From positions 307,875,164 to 307,939,163 of the forward strand of contig NC_081414.1 in NCBI RefSeq assembly GCF_030272615.1: DNA of 64,000 nt, read 5' to 3'. Numbering within the stretch: position 1 is the stretch's first letter; each line of letters begins with the position of its first letter. The notes beneath the pieces are model-generated. The model was given only the letters and a program-made list of their open reading frames with translations. It did not search any database and was not told the origin of the DNA. The position numbers were made by a program, and so were the translations under genes. Source of the DNA: Cryptomeria japonica (Eukaryota; Streptophyta; Pinopsida; Cupressales; Cupressaceae). This document shows, piece after piece, positions 44,103-56,239 of the stretch.

Positions 44103-44950
44103 TCCATATCTTCTGAGGTTTGACTTCTTCCATCAAGGTTTCATCCTTCTTAACCATGAAGCATATCTCGGTTGATTATTTCTCAACAATTTTCTTTGAA
44201 ACCCTCTCTCTAGAATTCCTAGCCTTCTGGAATGCCTTGAAGTAACCCCATACCTTATCATCTCACTAACTAACCAATGTAGCAATAGATTGTTTCAGTT
44301 GTCTTCCTATCGGGATATCAAATGCCCACTGTCTCTTCCCAAAATTGGGAGTTTCATTAATGAAAAATAGCATCAAACAGACAATAAGATTTCCATATTC
44401 GAATGTTCCCTTCTTTTCTCCTTTGATCTTCCCTAGGTTAATTAACAACTCATCTAACATCCATCCATAGAGATATAACTTCTCATTTTCCCTCATGATC
44501 TTATGTGCACCATAAATGCAAGAGCTAAAAACAAAGTTAATATGATTGGATTGAGTTACCTTGTATCCAATAATCATGCTACCAAATCCTTTGTCTCTGT
44601 CTGTGATAGTGCTAACCCTCATTGATTGCCAACCCGATGTTGTGCTAGTGAGCTTGTTAACTTGATCATTAGAAATCTTCTTTTCCGTACACTGACCAAT
44701 TTGCAGCAAACCGATGATGGCCTCCTTCAAGATCTTGTAAGGTCTATCCAACCAAATGAATTCTCCATGCACTCTGCTCAAAACCCTAATCCGTCAATGA
44801 TATGAATGACTTTCAGTGAAAGATACTGGATCTCGGTCGAACATCTCCATGCTGGATAAGCATTTCAAATGTTTGGAACATCTTCCTAAACCTCTTCCAA
44901 GGGATTAAGCAATATTATCATGAATTTTTCCTACCCCTAAGGCATCTGCC

Positions 44951-46064
44951 TCAATTACCAAATGAGCTTCTTGCTGGTGCAGGAGCAACCTCCTCTGATG
45001 GTTGAGTAACCAGAGCATTTCCATCTGCTGATTGATGATTTGACTTCCTGACCCATTTCTTGATATGATCTTTCTGGATTTCATTGACCTTCTCTTTTCC
45101 TTTATCATTTGATCCATCATTGTTAACCAGTGGATTTATGCTTCTACAAAACTTAACTACGTGTCTAATCTTGTTGCATGCATAACATGTAACATTGTTC
45201 TTTTGAATTTGTTTACTAAAACAAGTATAATTGGTTGATCTGCACTGATTAGACATATGTCCAAATTTTCCACATGCATAACATTTAACATTCATTCTGC
45301 AATCTTCTATCTTATGACCATACTTATTGCATTTAGAACATTGATCGGGAGGAGAATTATAGTTTTGATTTGCTCTATTTCTACATTGCCTAGCCATGTG
45401 ACCAAATTTATTACAAACAAAGCATCTACCATTAAATTTATAAGCATTAAGTTGCCTTACTTGTGCTTTCTGATTTTGATCTTCATTTGCACTATCGAAG
45501 CTCTGACCTTGTTCAAATCCAAGTCCATTGGAATCTCCATTTTGTCTTTGACTTTTCAATAATTCATCAAGTTGTGCTGAGCTAACCTTGAATTTGTCCT
45601 TGTACTCACTTGCAATAGTAAGATCATCTCTCAGAATTATCATTTGTCTCTCAAGTTTTTGTTCATTACTCTAGGATTGCACTAAATCAGTTCTCAACAT
45701 ATCATTTTCATGAGCCAACTGGATGCATTCTTCAGACCTATCTTTCAGGGATCTCCCAAGATTTTCTTCATTCATCTTCTAGTCTTCAATCTCCTTTGAC
45801 ATCCTCATTGTTAGGGCTTGCATTTCATTCTTCATGACCATTTTCTCTTGACTCAACTTCTAACATCTTTCATTAAGGGCATCTTTCTCATCATTATCCT
45901 GATTTTGCAGAAGTTCCTTCTTCCTAGCTTGAACAGATGACAACCTCTCCTATAGGATAAGAATGAATTCTTGACCAGAATTCAATTCATTATGTAACTT
46001 CAAGTTATTCATCCTTTCAACAGCATAATCTTCAAGTGCTACCTCAATTTGATTCTCCAAACTC
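44951..46064 (-). pseudogene. gag: E4 gag-like protein: coiled coil plus four CCHC knuckles
   Basis: The minus strand starts near 46064 (MSLENQIEVALEDYAVERM, homologous to the E2 start). The N-terminal coiled-coil half has several stops. The frame 45643-44951 is open: 'LDELLKSQRQNGDSNGLGF', then knuckles CFVCNKFGHMARQC, CSKCNKYGHKIEDC, CYACGKFGHMSNQC and CYACNKIRHVVKFC, and the same C-terminus '...RSSFGN' as E2. Four knuckles, one with an Arg before the His, are more than the one or two usual in copia Gag. It should bind RNA. The next ORF on the strand is ORF2 at 44781; no pol lies between. Confidence 0.88.
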
Positions 46065-46125
46065 ATATCCATGGATTCAGGATTCAAGATCTTCCTCAAG
46101 GTGTTAAACTTCCTCTAAGGCACAA

Positions 46126-46138
46126 GGCTCTGATACCA
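46126..46138 (-). other. E4 primer binding site
   Basis: The minus strand reads TGGTATCAGAGCC, a perfect initiator-Met tRNA complement, two bases from the LTR. Confidence 0.92.
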
Positions 46139-46140
46139 AT

Positions 46141-47045
46141 TGTTGGAATCGAAGAACACTGAGAGGGGGGGTGAATCAGTGTTCTACCGGAATGATCAAT
46201 TTTAACCTTATTAAAACATGCATTCACTAACCAGTAAACTGATATATATATAAGAATGAAAGACATAAAGCAATCAATAAGACAATCACATAAATGAATA
46301 CCATAACACAAAGAATTATACATGGAAAACCTAAAAGAGGAAACACCACGGTGGGATTTGTGACCCACAATATCAATCCACTAGCCAAATGAAAAGATAT
46401 GACAAAATAAGGGGGCCTGCACATGCAGGAAGGTTTATAGCCTAGAGCACATTGCTCATCACAAAAAGTCTCACTGACTACACTCACTCTAAATAAGAAA
46501 ACATAAAACTAAACTCATAAACTGCATCTACTATGCCTGATAGAGTTCCGATTCAAGCTCTGACTGTTCTGGTTCTGATACCCTAAACTCTTACTGGAAT
46601 AACCTCTTAGATAATCAATATTCCTCACATTAAAATTATCTCTCTCTCACTCATATTACATCATCTCTTACATACCACAAAATGATCTAATCAACTGACC
46701 TAAATACCCTTATAATCCTTCATGCGTTATGTCGGCTTACATAGATAATTAAAAAAATGAATATACATGTCGGCTCAATTACATATATACATAAATATCA
46801 AAATCAATTTCCAATTGCTGGATCTCCCAAATGATGTCGGCCTTCTATACCTGTAATATGATTAAGTCATCTCGGCCTCCAATGCCGGTACCCAAAGAAA
46901 TCCTCCTACCAGTGAAGATACCTGCCGGTGCTGGTGCCGATGAAGTGTCTGCCGGTAAACAACCAAACCAAAATATGGAAGCCGAAACACATTGATATCA
47001 ATGACAACATATTGAAACCAATCAAATGAGTGTCAATTTCCAACA
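46141..47045 (-). repeat. E4 5' LTR
   Basis: 905 bp, TGTTGGAATCG...TTTCCAACA on plus. Contains the perfect inverted repeat AACACTGA (46155-46162) / TCAGTGTT (46176-46183) around a G7 loop. Confidence 0.93.
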
Positions 47046-47050
47046 CATGT

Positions 47051-48719
47051 AACCTCACGATCTCCTCCAAGACAACTCAAGCCACTGGCACTACCGTGTA
47101 GTAAGATTAAATTAGACAAAAGTATGCCACCTTGGTAAACCTATCAATGATGACCATGATAGTGTCATGTTGATGAGAAGACATCGACAAACCAACTATG
47201 AAGTCCATTGATATGATATCCCATTTCCAATCTGGGACCAGGTTCGACTAGAACAAACTGGTGGGATGTTGATTCTCTGCCTTCACCCACTGACACTCCA
47301 AACATTGAGACACAAAATATTCTATATCATATCTCATACTAGACCAATGATACAACTATCAAAGATCCATGTGCATCTTCTTGACACCTGGATGTGTCGA
47401 ATAAGGTGCATGATGTGCCTCTGTCAAGATCATAACATGTAGTCCATCTAAAGGTGGAACATAAATATGTCCCAAATGGGAAAGAAGACCATTTGGTTCC
47501 AAATAATAACCCACAAATCTCCCCTCAAGGGCTCTCCCTAAAGAAATCTTCTCTCTCACCTCTTGATACCAAGCATTGGAAGGAAGCATAGTAAGAATCC
47601 AACTCCTCAAATCCATGCTAAGAGTCACTGCTAATAACTCATGGCTCTCATGAATCAATGCATATGCCATGACATTCTCCTTGCCCTGGATATACTTAAC
47701 CTCAAAATCATATTGGCAAAGGAATGCCATCGATTGTCGCTACCTAGCATTCAAGTTCATTAGGGTAAAGATATACTACAAACTATGATAATCACTATGC
47801 AACTTGAATCGATGCCCAAGAAGAAAATGCCTCTATCTCACCAAAGAATGAACAAATGTCGTTAACTCCAAATCATGAGTGGGATAATTCAACTCATGAT
47901 CCTTGAGTTCACATGACTCATAGGCAATCACATGACCATCCTGCATAAGAACTTCTCCCAAACCTTCCAAAGAAGCATCGATACACACAACAAAATATCT
48001 TGTTGGATCTGGTACTGCTAAAATAGGTACACTAGTCAGACGCTCCTTAAGGATCTAGAAATTTGTTTCACACCACTTTGACCAAAAAAACTTCTTCCCT
48101 TTCCTCTAAAGAGAAGTTAGAGGATGAGCTATCCTTGAAAATACTTGAACAAATCGACAATAATATCTTGCAAGGCCCATAAAACTATGAACTTCGCCCA
48201 CATTAGTAGGAGCTGACTAATCTACAATCACCTAAATCTTAGAGGGATCCACTGTGATACCCTCTCCTGAAATAACATGGCCTAGATACTTCACCTTGTC
48301 TTGAAAGAACTCACACTTAGCCAAATTGGCATATGACCGATTCTCATGAAGACACTAAAACACCTACGTCATATGCTCCTCATGATCCTGTACAGTCCTC
48401 GAATAGATCAAAATGTCATCAAGGAACATGAGAACAAATCTATCAAGATAGGTCTTTACCACTCCATTCATCAAACTCATGAATACTAAGGGTGTATTAG
48501 TAAGCCCAAAAGGAACCATTGTAAACTCATAATGTTAGAAGTGAGTACGAAAAGCTATCTGATGAATATCCTCCTCCTAAATCCACATCTAATGATATCA
48601 TGACTTAAGACCTATATTAGAGAAGACCTTAGCATCCTTAATTTGATCAAATAGGTCTTCAATCCTTGGAAAAGGATAACGATTCTTCACCATCATCTTA
48701 TTCAACTGCCGATAATCTA
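47051..48719 (-). pseudogene. E6 RT core, RNase H and integrase N-terminal half
   Basis: From 48719 the minus strand reads '[20 protein letters not shown]', '[14 protein letters not shown]', '[18 protein letters not shown]' and a catalytic FLDDILIYS. RNase H follows ('GKKFFWSKWC', '[20 protein letters not shown]', 'FLLGHRFKLHSDYHSL', 'KYIQGKENVMA'), then the HHCC zinc region ('HHAPYSTHPGVKKMHMDL') and integrase core ('WKWDIISMDFIVGLS', 'HDTIMVIIDRFTKVAYF', 'EEIVRLHG'). This is the Ty3/gypsy order. It is broken by many stops. The upstream continuation is at 56980-57551. Confidence 0.9.
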
Positions 48720-50084
48720 TACACTGTTGAGAATGGGTGTCTCAAACATACTGGTTGAAATCTCAAATAGATTGCACTTGGTCTCTGAAATGAGCAGTTC
48801 AGTGTGGATAACTTTCATGTTATTGATCATCTTCAAATGGAGTTGACTAACCTTCATGTTATGATATAGTAGTTTGACAACCTTCATGTTATACACCACT
48901 TGGAGAAGCAAAATGTGCAGAGCATTGTAGGATAGCCACGAAATGAAACTTTGCCCTTCCCATTTTACCCCATATCTTGACAAAGGCTCGATGGAAAAGG
49001 GTGCAGGATAGCAGGTAGGAAGGAGACCTAGTTTGTCCCTGCCACCCTGCATGAATCTAATGGTCAAACAAGAGGGCTTGTGGGGTAGTAGACGATGGAC
49101 AACTATAGTCTTTCACCACCACCCCGCATGGCATTGAGAACCGATGAGAAAGCCAAGGGGATAGCGGGAGAAAGACAATGTGACTCTTTTCTGTTACCTT
49201 TTGAGGGTTGTCTAATGAACAAAGGTGGAGTGTGGGGTAAAGACAAGGGTGTAGAGAAGGTTCTCCCCACCACCTTGCATGATGAACAATGGTTGAATGA
49301 AGATGTTGCGGGCTAACAAGGAAGAAAGGAGACTTGCTTTCCTCACCACCCTGTAGGTAGTCTGAGGGTTCCCAAGGAGTTGTGTGAGCTAACTAGGAGA
49401 GCATGACACACGCTCATCCTGCCATCCCACAACAATGCCAGAAGTGATTTTGATGACAAGTTGAGATGAAAGAGACAGAGGTGGGGACCGCGACCGAGTG
49501 TCAAGTGTCTTGTTGAGTTGTGTATATATGATTGGTGGAAACTAGAATGACTTAGAGAAAGCAATGGAGATAACATGGCGTATTATTGACAATTTGAGGA
49601 AGTTTGATAGTTGGAGATGTGGTAACTGAATCAAACCATATTTCAACAGAGACATATAAACGTCTAAAAAACGGTTGAAGAATTTTTGGGTTTTTGATCA
49701 TGTTGGATGATAGGTTGATGAAATATTGATTTTTGTCATGTAGAAAGATTAAGGCATCAACTAGTAATTCTATAATGCTAAAATTGTAAAGCCGATTGTG
49801 AATGCAATATTTTGAATGGTTGCTACCTGAATAGAGACTAGATCAAAGCTTGAAAATATTTACCTTGTATTTAAATAGTTTTTATTGTGTGGGTTTTTCA
49901 CCTCTAAGGGTTTTCCCAAGTGAAATCTGGTGTACTGCTCTGTGGTTGTGTGTTTTGTTGCTTTGTTTATCTTGTCTTGTATATCTTAAGTTTCTATAAT
50001 TTGAATTGAAACACATATTCTTTTCTCCTCTAAGAAATTAACATTAGGAAGGCATTTTACACACTTTTCTTTCCTTACATACAC
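48720..50084 (+). mobile_element. Solo LTR B with 5-bp TSD TACAC
   Basis: The LTR is 48725-50079 (1355 bp), TGTTGAGAATGGG...TTTCCTTACA, flanked by TACAC at 48720-48724 and 50080-50084. The E6 RT sequence reads through as '...DGSLHLCIDYRQL' when the LTR and E5 are removed. A 'GGGTTTTTCACCTCTAAGGG' segment near the right end suggests plus orientation. Frames inside (48717-49576) are not genes. Confidence 0.85.
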
Positions 50085-50091
50085 AAGTGAA

Positions 50092-50829
50092 TGAAAGGAA
50101 CTTGCAGCCAACTTTATAACAATTTCCACATAACCCATTTTAGATTTCAACAAAATAAACCCAGAGAATCCACATGCAAACAATAGAAAACATACCCATG
50201 AAAATGTGACACAAGATATATCCTGGGAAAACCCTCATGAGGGAAAAACCCATCCTCCAAAAGCACCATCCACCATGTGTTATCAACAATGTGTCCATTA
50301 CAATACAACTATGGAAAGCTTCTGAAAACCCAACCATAACAAGCCATCAACAAGCACTCCATGTGACCAAGAATGAATCCATACATCCCATGCCATGCTT
50401 ATAACCTTCACAAATGCTAACCTGGCTAACTGACCAACCCAAACAACTACCCTTGTGGTTGCTTTTATAAACACATGCTCCCACAAAACCACTAAGTGGT
50501 ATTACATCAAACCATGTGCCCAAAACCATGTGACAATAAAATATAATATTTTTCCTACCTACTCTTGACCCACATTTAATATTGGGTACTTCATCACAAT
50601 GACATTCCCCAATATTAAATAAATACAATATAATAATACCAATGTGTCAATACAACTCATCAAGTGGTTACAAGAATATTCCAAGTGAATCTCTACATGT
50701 TTCATGTCCATCTAGGTGAAACAATACACAATGATATTATAATATAAGTCTATGTCCACCTCACACAATAATAAAATAATACAACAATAAAACATTATTA
50801 TGCAAGGTCTACAACACCATTTTCCAAGA
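50092..50829 (-). repeat. E5 3' LTR
   Basis: The plus strand is TGAAAGGAACTTGCAGCC...CATTTTCCAAGA. It matches the 5' LTR throughout. The purine tract AAGTGGGAGAA (minus) follows at 50830-50840. Confidence 0.9.
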
Positions 50830-50840
50830 TTCTCCCACTT

Positions 50841-52863
50841 GTTGTATACATTACATAAGGGCCAATAAGTAATTCGTCAAACAAACAAGAGACTAATCTC
50901 TCTACGCACGTATACAATCATGGAATCCAAGTGTTCCATGTGCTCCATCAAGATACCTGCAACTAGAACAAAGTGACCACCATCTCATACATGAATGCTC
51001 CCACCCTCCATCATGCCACTACCACTGGGCATGAAAAGGCCATCCAAAGATAAAGCTACACATTTTTTCACAACAAATGATAAGTCCTGCACCAACTGAT
51101 ATCTGAACACAAATACTAATCCAAAGGTATCCAATGCAAAGGTAACCATTTACATAGCTGAAATAACATCCATAGCAAGTGCTAACACATCAACTATACA
51201 TTCCTCCAAGGAATGCAAACTAGGTGAATAGCATCTCATCAACATATGCAACCTGTAACATGCAATCATAAGCCCCAAGTGCAATACCTGCCACATATGC
51301 ACACCAAGGAACTCCCATTGCATAGGTAATGCCAATATCAGAAATGAATCCACTAACTAAAATATCCTAAAGTGTAACCATGTAGTGTCAAGAACACCCA
51401 CATCAATATGAACATCATGTAAACCCAATAATCTGCAAATAGCACTCTCACACCATGTCTCCAACATTCTCCCATGTTCTGCACACCAAAAAAAGAAAGA
51501 GATAAAGGAACCTATATGCCATCTACCACATGACAACACATGAACACAAAACTAGTGAACACATAGCTCCAAACAACCTCAACCAATATAATGTGAATAC
51601 AAACATCCAGAAAGATAACTGAAACAAAGAGAGAAACACTGCAAATCGAATCCCGTAGTATGTATTTCTACACACACCTCTAAATGCTAAATGTGTCAAG
51701 TATGATCTCCTCCATAAAAACCCCACATGAAAAGTATAACAACACCTAAAAACTCGTTCAATCCCTTGGACTAAACCAACATATATAATATGTAATCAAC
51801 ATGGATGCAAGCCTCTCATAACCAAGAAGATCAAACTAAATATCCATTCCCAATCCCAAGGGAATATGCCCAATAAACCATCTCTCAAACTAATATCAAT
51901 GACTGCCACCATTATAATAATAACTCAAATGCACAAGGAGATAACCAATACCATACATCTCTCAAACTAAATCCTCCAAAACTAACAAACTCCATGTAGC
52001 TCAAGATCCATATCAATGAAAGATAAGCATAACATAATGCACTTGAAAGGAAACAATGGACAATACCTCTCAAGTAGTAAACCACTGAGTAGACCAAGAG
52101 TGGGGAATGAGAATGCTCATCCAAGACATCCAAGTCATCATGACTCATCTAAGAACAATCTCCTCTCAAGCCTATATCAGGTGAATGTTCCTTGGTCTTC
52201 CTGCTGAAACAATCAACCATTCCAACAAATATCTCTAATCACAAGAGACTAATAGCATCACCAACATCTTCATGTATCCATGAGTACCTATGACTAATCA
52301 ATCCATGCCAAACTCCAAATGCAACAAAATAATATCATGAAGTATCAAGAAAATGGTCATGTACCCAATACAAAGAGAACTACCAAGATCAATATCAAAG
52401 ATCCAACCACAGAATCAGGAACATAAACATGACAACATGATATAATCATCTCAAAGAGATAGCATGCTCCATATGAACATATCAAATAACCATATCATGC
52501 CAAAACTCAAAACTAGTATCAAGAGTTCACCACGACATAATATCAACCATCCTATGAAACAAGGATAAAATGTCAAATGAGAGCATAAACCACACCTCAA
52601 CCAAGGAATCCTTGAGCCCTCAAGATGTAAACATCCTCAAATATCATGAAGATTACCATCTCCTACAAGTGTACTCGCAAATGTGAAAGACCCTTCTGTA
52701 GCAACAAGATCTAAGGCATCCTCCAAATATCTACACACTAAGAAGATCATCCACCATCCAATGGTGAATACACATCACTGCTACAAGATCTCACTGAACC
52801 ATGATACCAAGCTCTCCATAGCATCATGATAACCATCTCCTAAATTAATATCATCCAAGTCTA
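50841..52863. other. E5 interior, non-coding part 1
   Basis: A/C-rich on plus, with many short CAT/ACC phrases. No coding block, knuckle or RT motif was found in any frame. Only short chance frames occur. Confidence 0.6.
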
Positions 52864-54109
52864 CACACTATAAAGCGGAAAATTGCGATCGAGCCCTAGT
52901 TGCTCTCCCCTCTTCCAACTCCGAGGAGAGAGAAGGGAGATTCGCTAGGATTCGATGGTTTTCACTTAGGGGAGAGACTTTACATTCAAAAGAGGGGTTG
53001 AAACCCACAAGATCCAATCCCACACAATGCAAGATTGGATGCTAAATGTGTTTCAAGGGTTAAGACAGCAAGGCTACCCTCTTTTGTAAAGAATGTTGAT
53101 AGAAGAATTAAGCTAAGCATGCATAGAAAGTGATAAAGATTCACTTATAAACTGAGATAGGAATACAGTATGAAGCTGCGGACCTGGAATTAGCAGTAAA
53201 ATGTCGATACGGCGCTGTCCTACAAATTTGAGCAAAAGTTGTCGGGACGATGGCGCCCGGCGCCACGGTCCTCCGAAAAATCCGCGAAACGAAGGGGGAT
53301 CTATTCGTCTCTGCACAAGGATTCCAGATCTTCAATCTCAGCCGTGTACCTGCAACCTACACACAGAAAAGTGAAGACGATTGGGGGGTTAGGGATTAGG
53401 GGTTTGCCTTTAGGTCAAACCCCGGTTTTGGAATTAACCAAGAAATGAGCAAGAGCTGTAAATGTAAATGACTGTAAAACAAGTACTAATACCTTGTTCT
53501 AAGGATGTTTGTATCCTTATGTGCGAAGGTTTAGATGTTGTATGTTGTATGTTGTAGTAGTATGTTGTATGTAGAATGTAGTATGTGATCTCCTCTTCAA
53601 TGGTTGAATCCTTGTCTTGAATGCAACACTTAGCCTTGAATGGAGACTTAGAAGGAATGCTTGAATGCTTGAATGCTTGAGTATAGTTTCCACGCCTTTT
53701 TCATCATGTATGTGTTATCTCCAAATGAGAGAGAAAAATGTAGTTTATATACTTGTCATTTAGGGCTGATAGACTGATTTTCCTGACCTTAGGCCGACCA
53801 GGAAAGTTAATTTCCAAATTGCAAACAAAAAGACCCGAAACCCCTTAGGAGACTGGGCCCAAAATAGGACCCAGGGACCAGGGCGCAGGGCGCCCTGGTC
53901 CTGAAGCACCAGGGCGCTGGGCGCTCTGGTCCCACCTCTCAGGACAACAGGGTGCAAGGAGGTTCAGGCCAGGGTGCTTGAAAAATGCAGTTTTCAGTGT
54001 CGTGAGCAAGTTTCAGGGTCTCCATTCAGGTTGCGTGTTGCGTCGCCATCGTGAAGACCAAAATGCAGTCGAAATTGCAAGTGTCGCAATTTTAGGACGC
54101 TACACACAC
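52864..54109. mobile_element. Solo LTR C with 5-bp TSD CACAC
   Basis: The LTR is 52869-54104 (1236 bp), TATAAAGCG...GACGCTACA, flanked by CACAC at 52864-52868 and 54105-54109. It is collinear with solo LTR A (4310-5471). The first dinucleotide has decayed from TG to TA. It contains two strong GC-rich hairpins (53875-53901 and ~53908-53932). Confidence 0.9.
53875..53901. other. Perfect 12-bp hairpin in solo LTR C
   Basis: GGACCAGGGCGC (53875-53886) pairs with GCGCCCTGGTCC (53890-53901) around a 3-nt loop. A second, imperfect version (CACCAGGGCGC / GCGCTCTGGT) follows at once. Confidence 0.85.
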
Positions 54110-55535
54110 ATACAATTGAAATGTCAACAATATCAAGTAAATCATGAACTCCATCTCAAGAAGATACAAAACCACCAACAAACAATCAGGAACCAAATCC
54201 TACAGAACCACATCACACTGTCAAAAGCTCCCACTAGAAGTATATACAAGCCATCAATGATAATATGATAAAACCATCCTCTAACCATGAGAATCAACCA
54301 AAATAACATAGCAATCAAGGAACTCTAAGTGCAAATCATGAGCTTCCAAAAGTCAAATAACCATGATCCTCAAACATGAAGATAAACCGTTGTATCAATC
54401 AGGAATCCAAATCAAATAATCATCAATCAAAGCACCTGCAAGTACAACCATTTCATGCCAAAGTCCCTAAACACAAGGAACAACCATGGCATCATGATCA
54501 CATCCACAAAGAAAGCATCTAACTCAATGAGTCCAACCTGTCAGCATCACATAATCAACCATGTAGGTCCCCCATCGTGACTATACCTGGTAACAACATC
54601 TCTCCTCCTCACCATGAGAACAAAACCAGAACACCTTATGACTAAACCAAGCCACCAATCTCAATATGCATCAACAATGAAAGGTCTATGGGCATAGACA
54701 ACCCATATCCAAGCCATAAATGCAATCCTTTAAGTATAGACCGCCTGCAACACTGCACAACTTGTAGACTCAACAATGCAACATACATACTCAAACCAAA
54801 ATTAATAACCATGTCAACATGAGAGGAATGCAAATACAACATCGAGTGTACAATGACATCAAATCAAAATCTCCAATATGTAACATGCCATAAACTCATA
54901 CTGTCACCATAGTCAAAAGGAACCATAATCAACTCAAGTCAAAATTTCAGCATATAAATCATGTCAATTCTTCTCCAAACCTAAATCAAAGTGTAGTGCT
55001 CTCCAAGAGATTTTTGTCGACTATTCGAAGTCTAAAATCCGACTCCATATGCTCAAGTTATGACCTCTCTAAGCCATCAAGTTAATTGTCACTTCTAGCT
55101 AACATTTCACTACCCAAACAACAAAATATAGAAAAACTAATAATATGATCATGAAGTACACTGAATAAACTTTCCAACGACTATAATAAGTTGAAAAACC
55201 GACATCATATGCCCAAGATATGCTGCGTGAAAGAAAACAACCAATTAGGCTATAAATGCAAGCATGAACTCCAAAATTTTCCACCAATATGCCATAAAAA
55301 ATATTGTCTAGATTTTCACAATATGCCAAAAAAAATAATTTTTCAAATATAATTGGGTTGGCCAAAAATCCCAAACCCACCTTCATATCCACACTGACAT
55401 ATAACATATGGCATATAATAATTTTAATTTCCAAAAATTTTATTTCAAAAAACTTTCTAAGTTTTTATTAATAAAAAATTTATAAAAATGGCTGGCGAAA
55501 TTTTAAAATTTTGTTTGTTGATATTTTATTTAACA
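54110..55535. other. E5 interior, non-coding part 2
   Basis: A-rich on plus, with a sharp fall to AT-only composition near 55430-55510. No coding motif seen. Confidence 0.6.
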
Positions 55536-55765
55536 CCCACCGTGGGGGGGTTGGGCTCGCTCCCCACGGGGATGGGTGGTCTCCATGGGTTACCCTGCCT
55601 GGGGATCTCCCCACGGGACAGAGGCCTATGGGGCCTACTGGCTAGTGTCGGCTAGGGCCGGCCGTGGTATCGGTTGGTGCCACTGTCGGTACCAGTCGAC
55701 AGTGAGTGGTACTATCGCAGGGAGGGGTGGGGGAGTTTGCGGATCCCCCTGCCACCCCTTTTATA
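55536..55765 (-). promoter_or_regulatory. GC-rich structured block in the E5 leader
   Basis: A GC-rich island in AT-rich surroundings, ~480 nt inside the PBS. Self-complementary pieces include GGGGATCTCCCC-like, GGCCGGCC-like and CCACGGGG/CCCCGTGG segments. The position matches the leader where packaging or dimerisation signals lie in retroelements. No function is shown. Confidence 0.45.
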
Positions 55766-56225
55766 TATTTAAAATTTTTTTTTCACTTTTTCAAAAAAAA
55801 ACCTTGTAACATTAATTCATTTTTTTTTAATTCGGATTTTACATGCAAGAAAATAATTATTTTTTAATTTTGACGATGACTGCATAGGCGGTACGACTGT
55901 ATCATCTAAAAAAATATTTTCAAACTCATTCCTCTGTCACCAAAATAGGGCAAGTTATAAATCAAAATTCGTCTCCCGGCCTCTCTCATCACAACCATGG
56001 GATCCATTTTGTCCCATGAGACCAAATTTGAAACTCCATCCCCAAAATGCAAATCAATAGAAACCCATTTTGAAACAAATTTTTATAACACTAGATCTGC
56101 AACGAATGCCCACAAATCTGCAACCCACAACCTACAACAAACCCTCATATATTGTCTTGTCTTTCATTCTTACATGCATTCATGGATTCAACATCTAGAT
56201 CATAAACACCATTAAAAACCATATA

Positions 56226-56237
56226 GCTTTGATACCA
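56226..56237 (-). other. E5 primer binding site
   Basis: The minus strand is TGGTATCAAAGC two bases after the LTR end (initiator-Met type). Confidence 0.85.
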
Positions 56238-56239
56238 CT

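Larger units (their letters stand above)
39912..44781 (-). pseudogene. E4 ORF2: long coiled-coil protein, most complete copy
   Basis: Minus-strand pieces run 44781-44266, 44067-43851, (insert 43850-42080), 42079-41755, 41749-40991, 40981-40604 and 40472-39912. Domain 1 ('RVHGEFIWLDRPYKILKEAI', 'GSMIIGYKVTQSNH', 'YLYGWMLDELLINLGKIKGE') is all-helical and resembles uncharacterised plant transposon proteins. A Lys/Glu-rich linker leads to domain 2 ('CAELVDEITNDGMLKNVQF', 'LYLDIYKKALLEIEKQIPAQ', 'LMLGRVNEIITETHKAW'). After an acidic linker, domain 3 has 'KCTNIYRVCCNTGLLTTDLD', 'SLTTSIDGQILVLEAQVSSL' and 'LKGLVSPRLDSLSVHKKE', ending 'WDTYLEILEKAYPEIF'. Function unknown. It lies between gag and PPT. 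There is no obvious signal peptide, transmembrane segment or enzyme motif. Confidence 0.8.
38787..47045 (-). mobile_element. E4: pol-less LTR retrotransposon (gag + full ORF2), TSD CATGT
   Basis: Minus-strand element: 5' LTR 47045-46141, PBS 46138-46126, gag ~46064-44951, ORF2 44781-39912, PPT, and 3' LTR 39659-38787. It is flanked by CATGT at 38782-38786 and 47046-47050, within the E6 integrase coding sequence. It holds no protease, integrase, RT or RNase H. ORF2 is interrupted by a 1.77-kb LTR-like insert (42080-43850) between two copies of a 252-bp host segment. It is the least deleted member of the E2/E3/E4/E7 group in this window. Confidence 0.93.

Noticed and set aside
50841-52863. Possible degraded gag-pol inside E5
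   Set aside because: No knuckle, protease, RT or integrase motif in any frame on either strand; better explained as a non-coding LARD-like interior.
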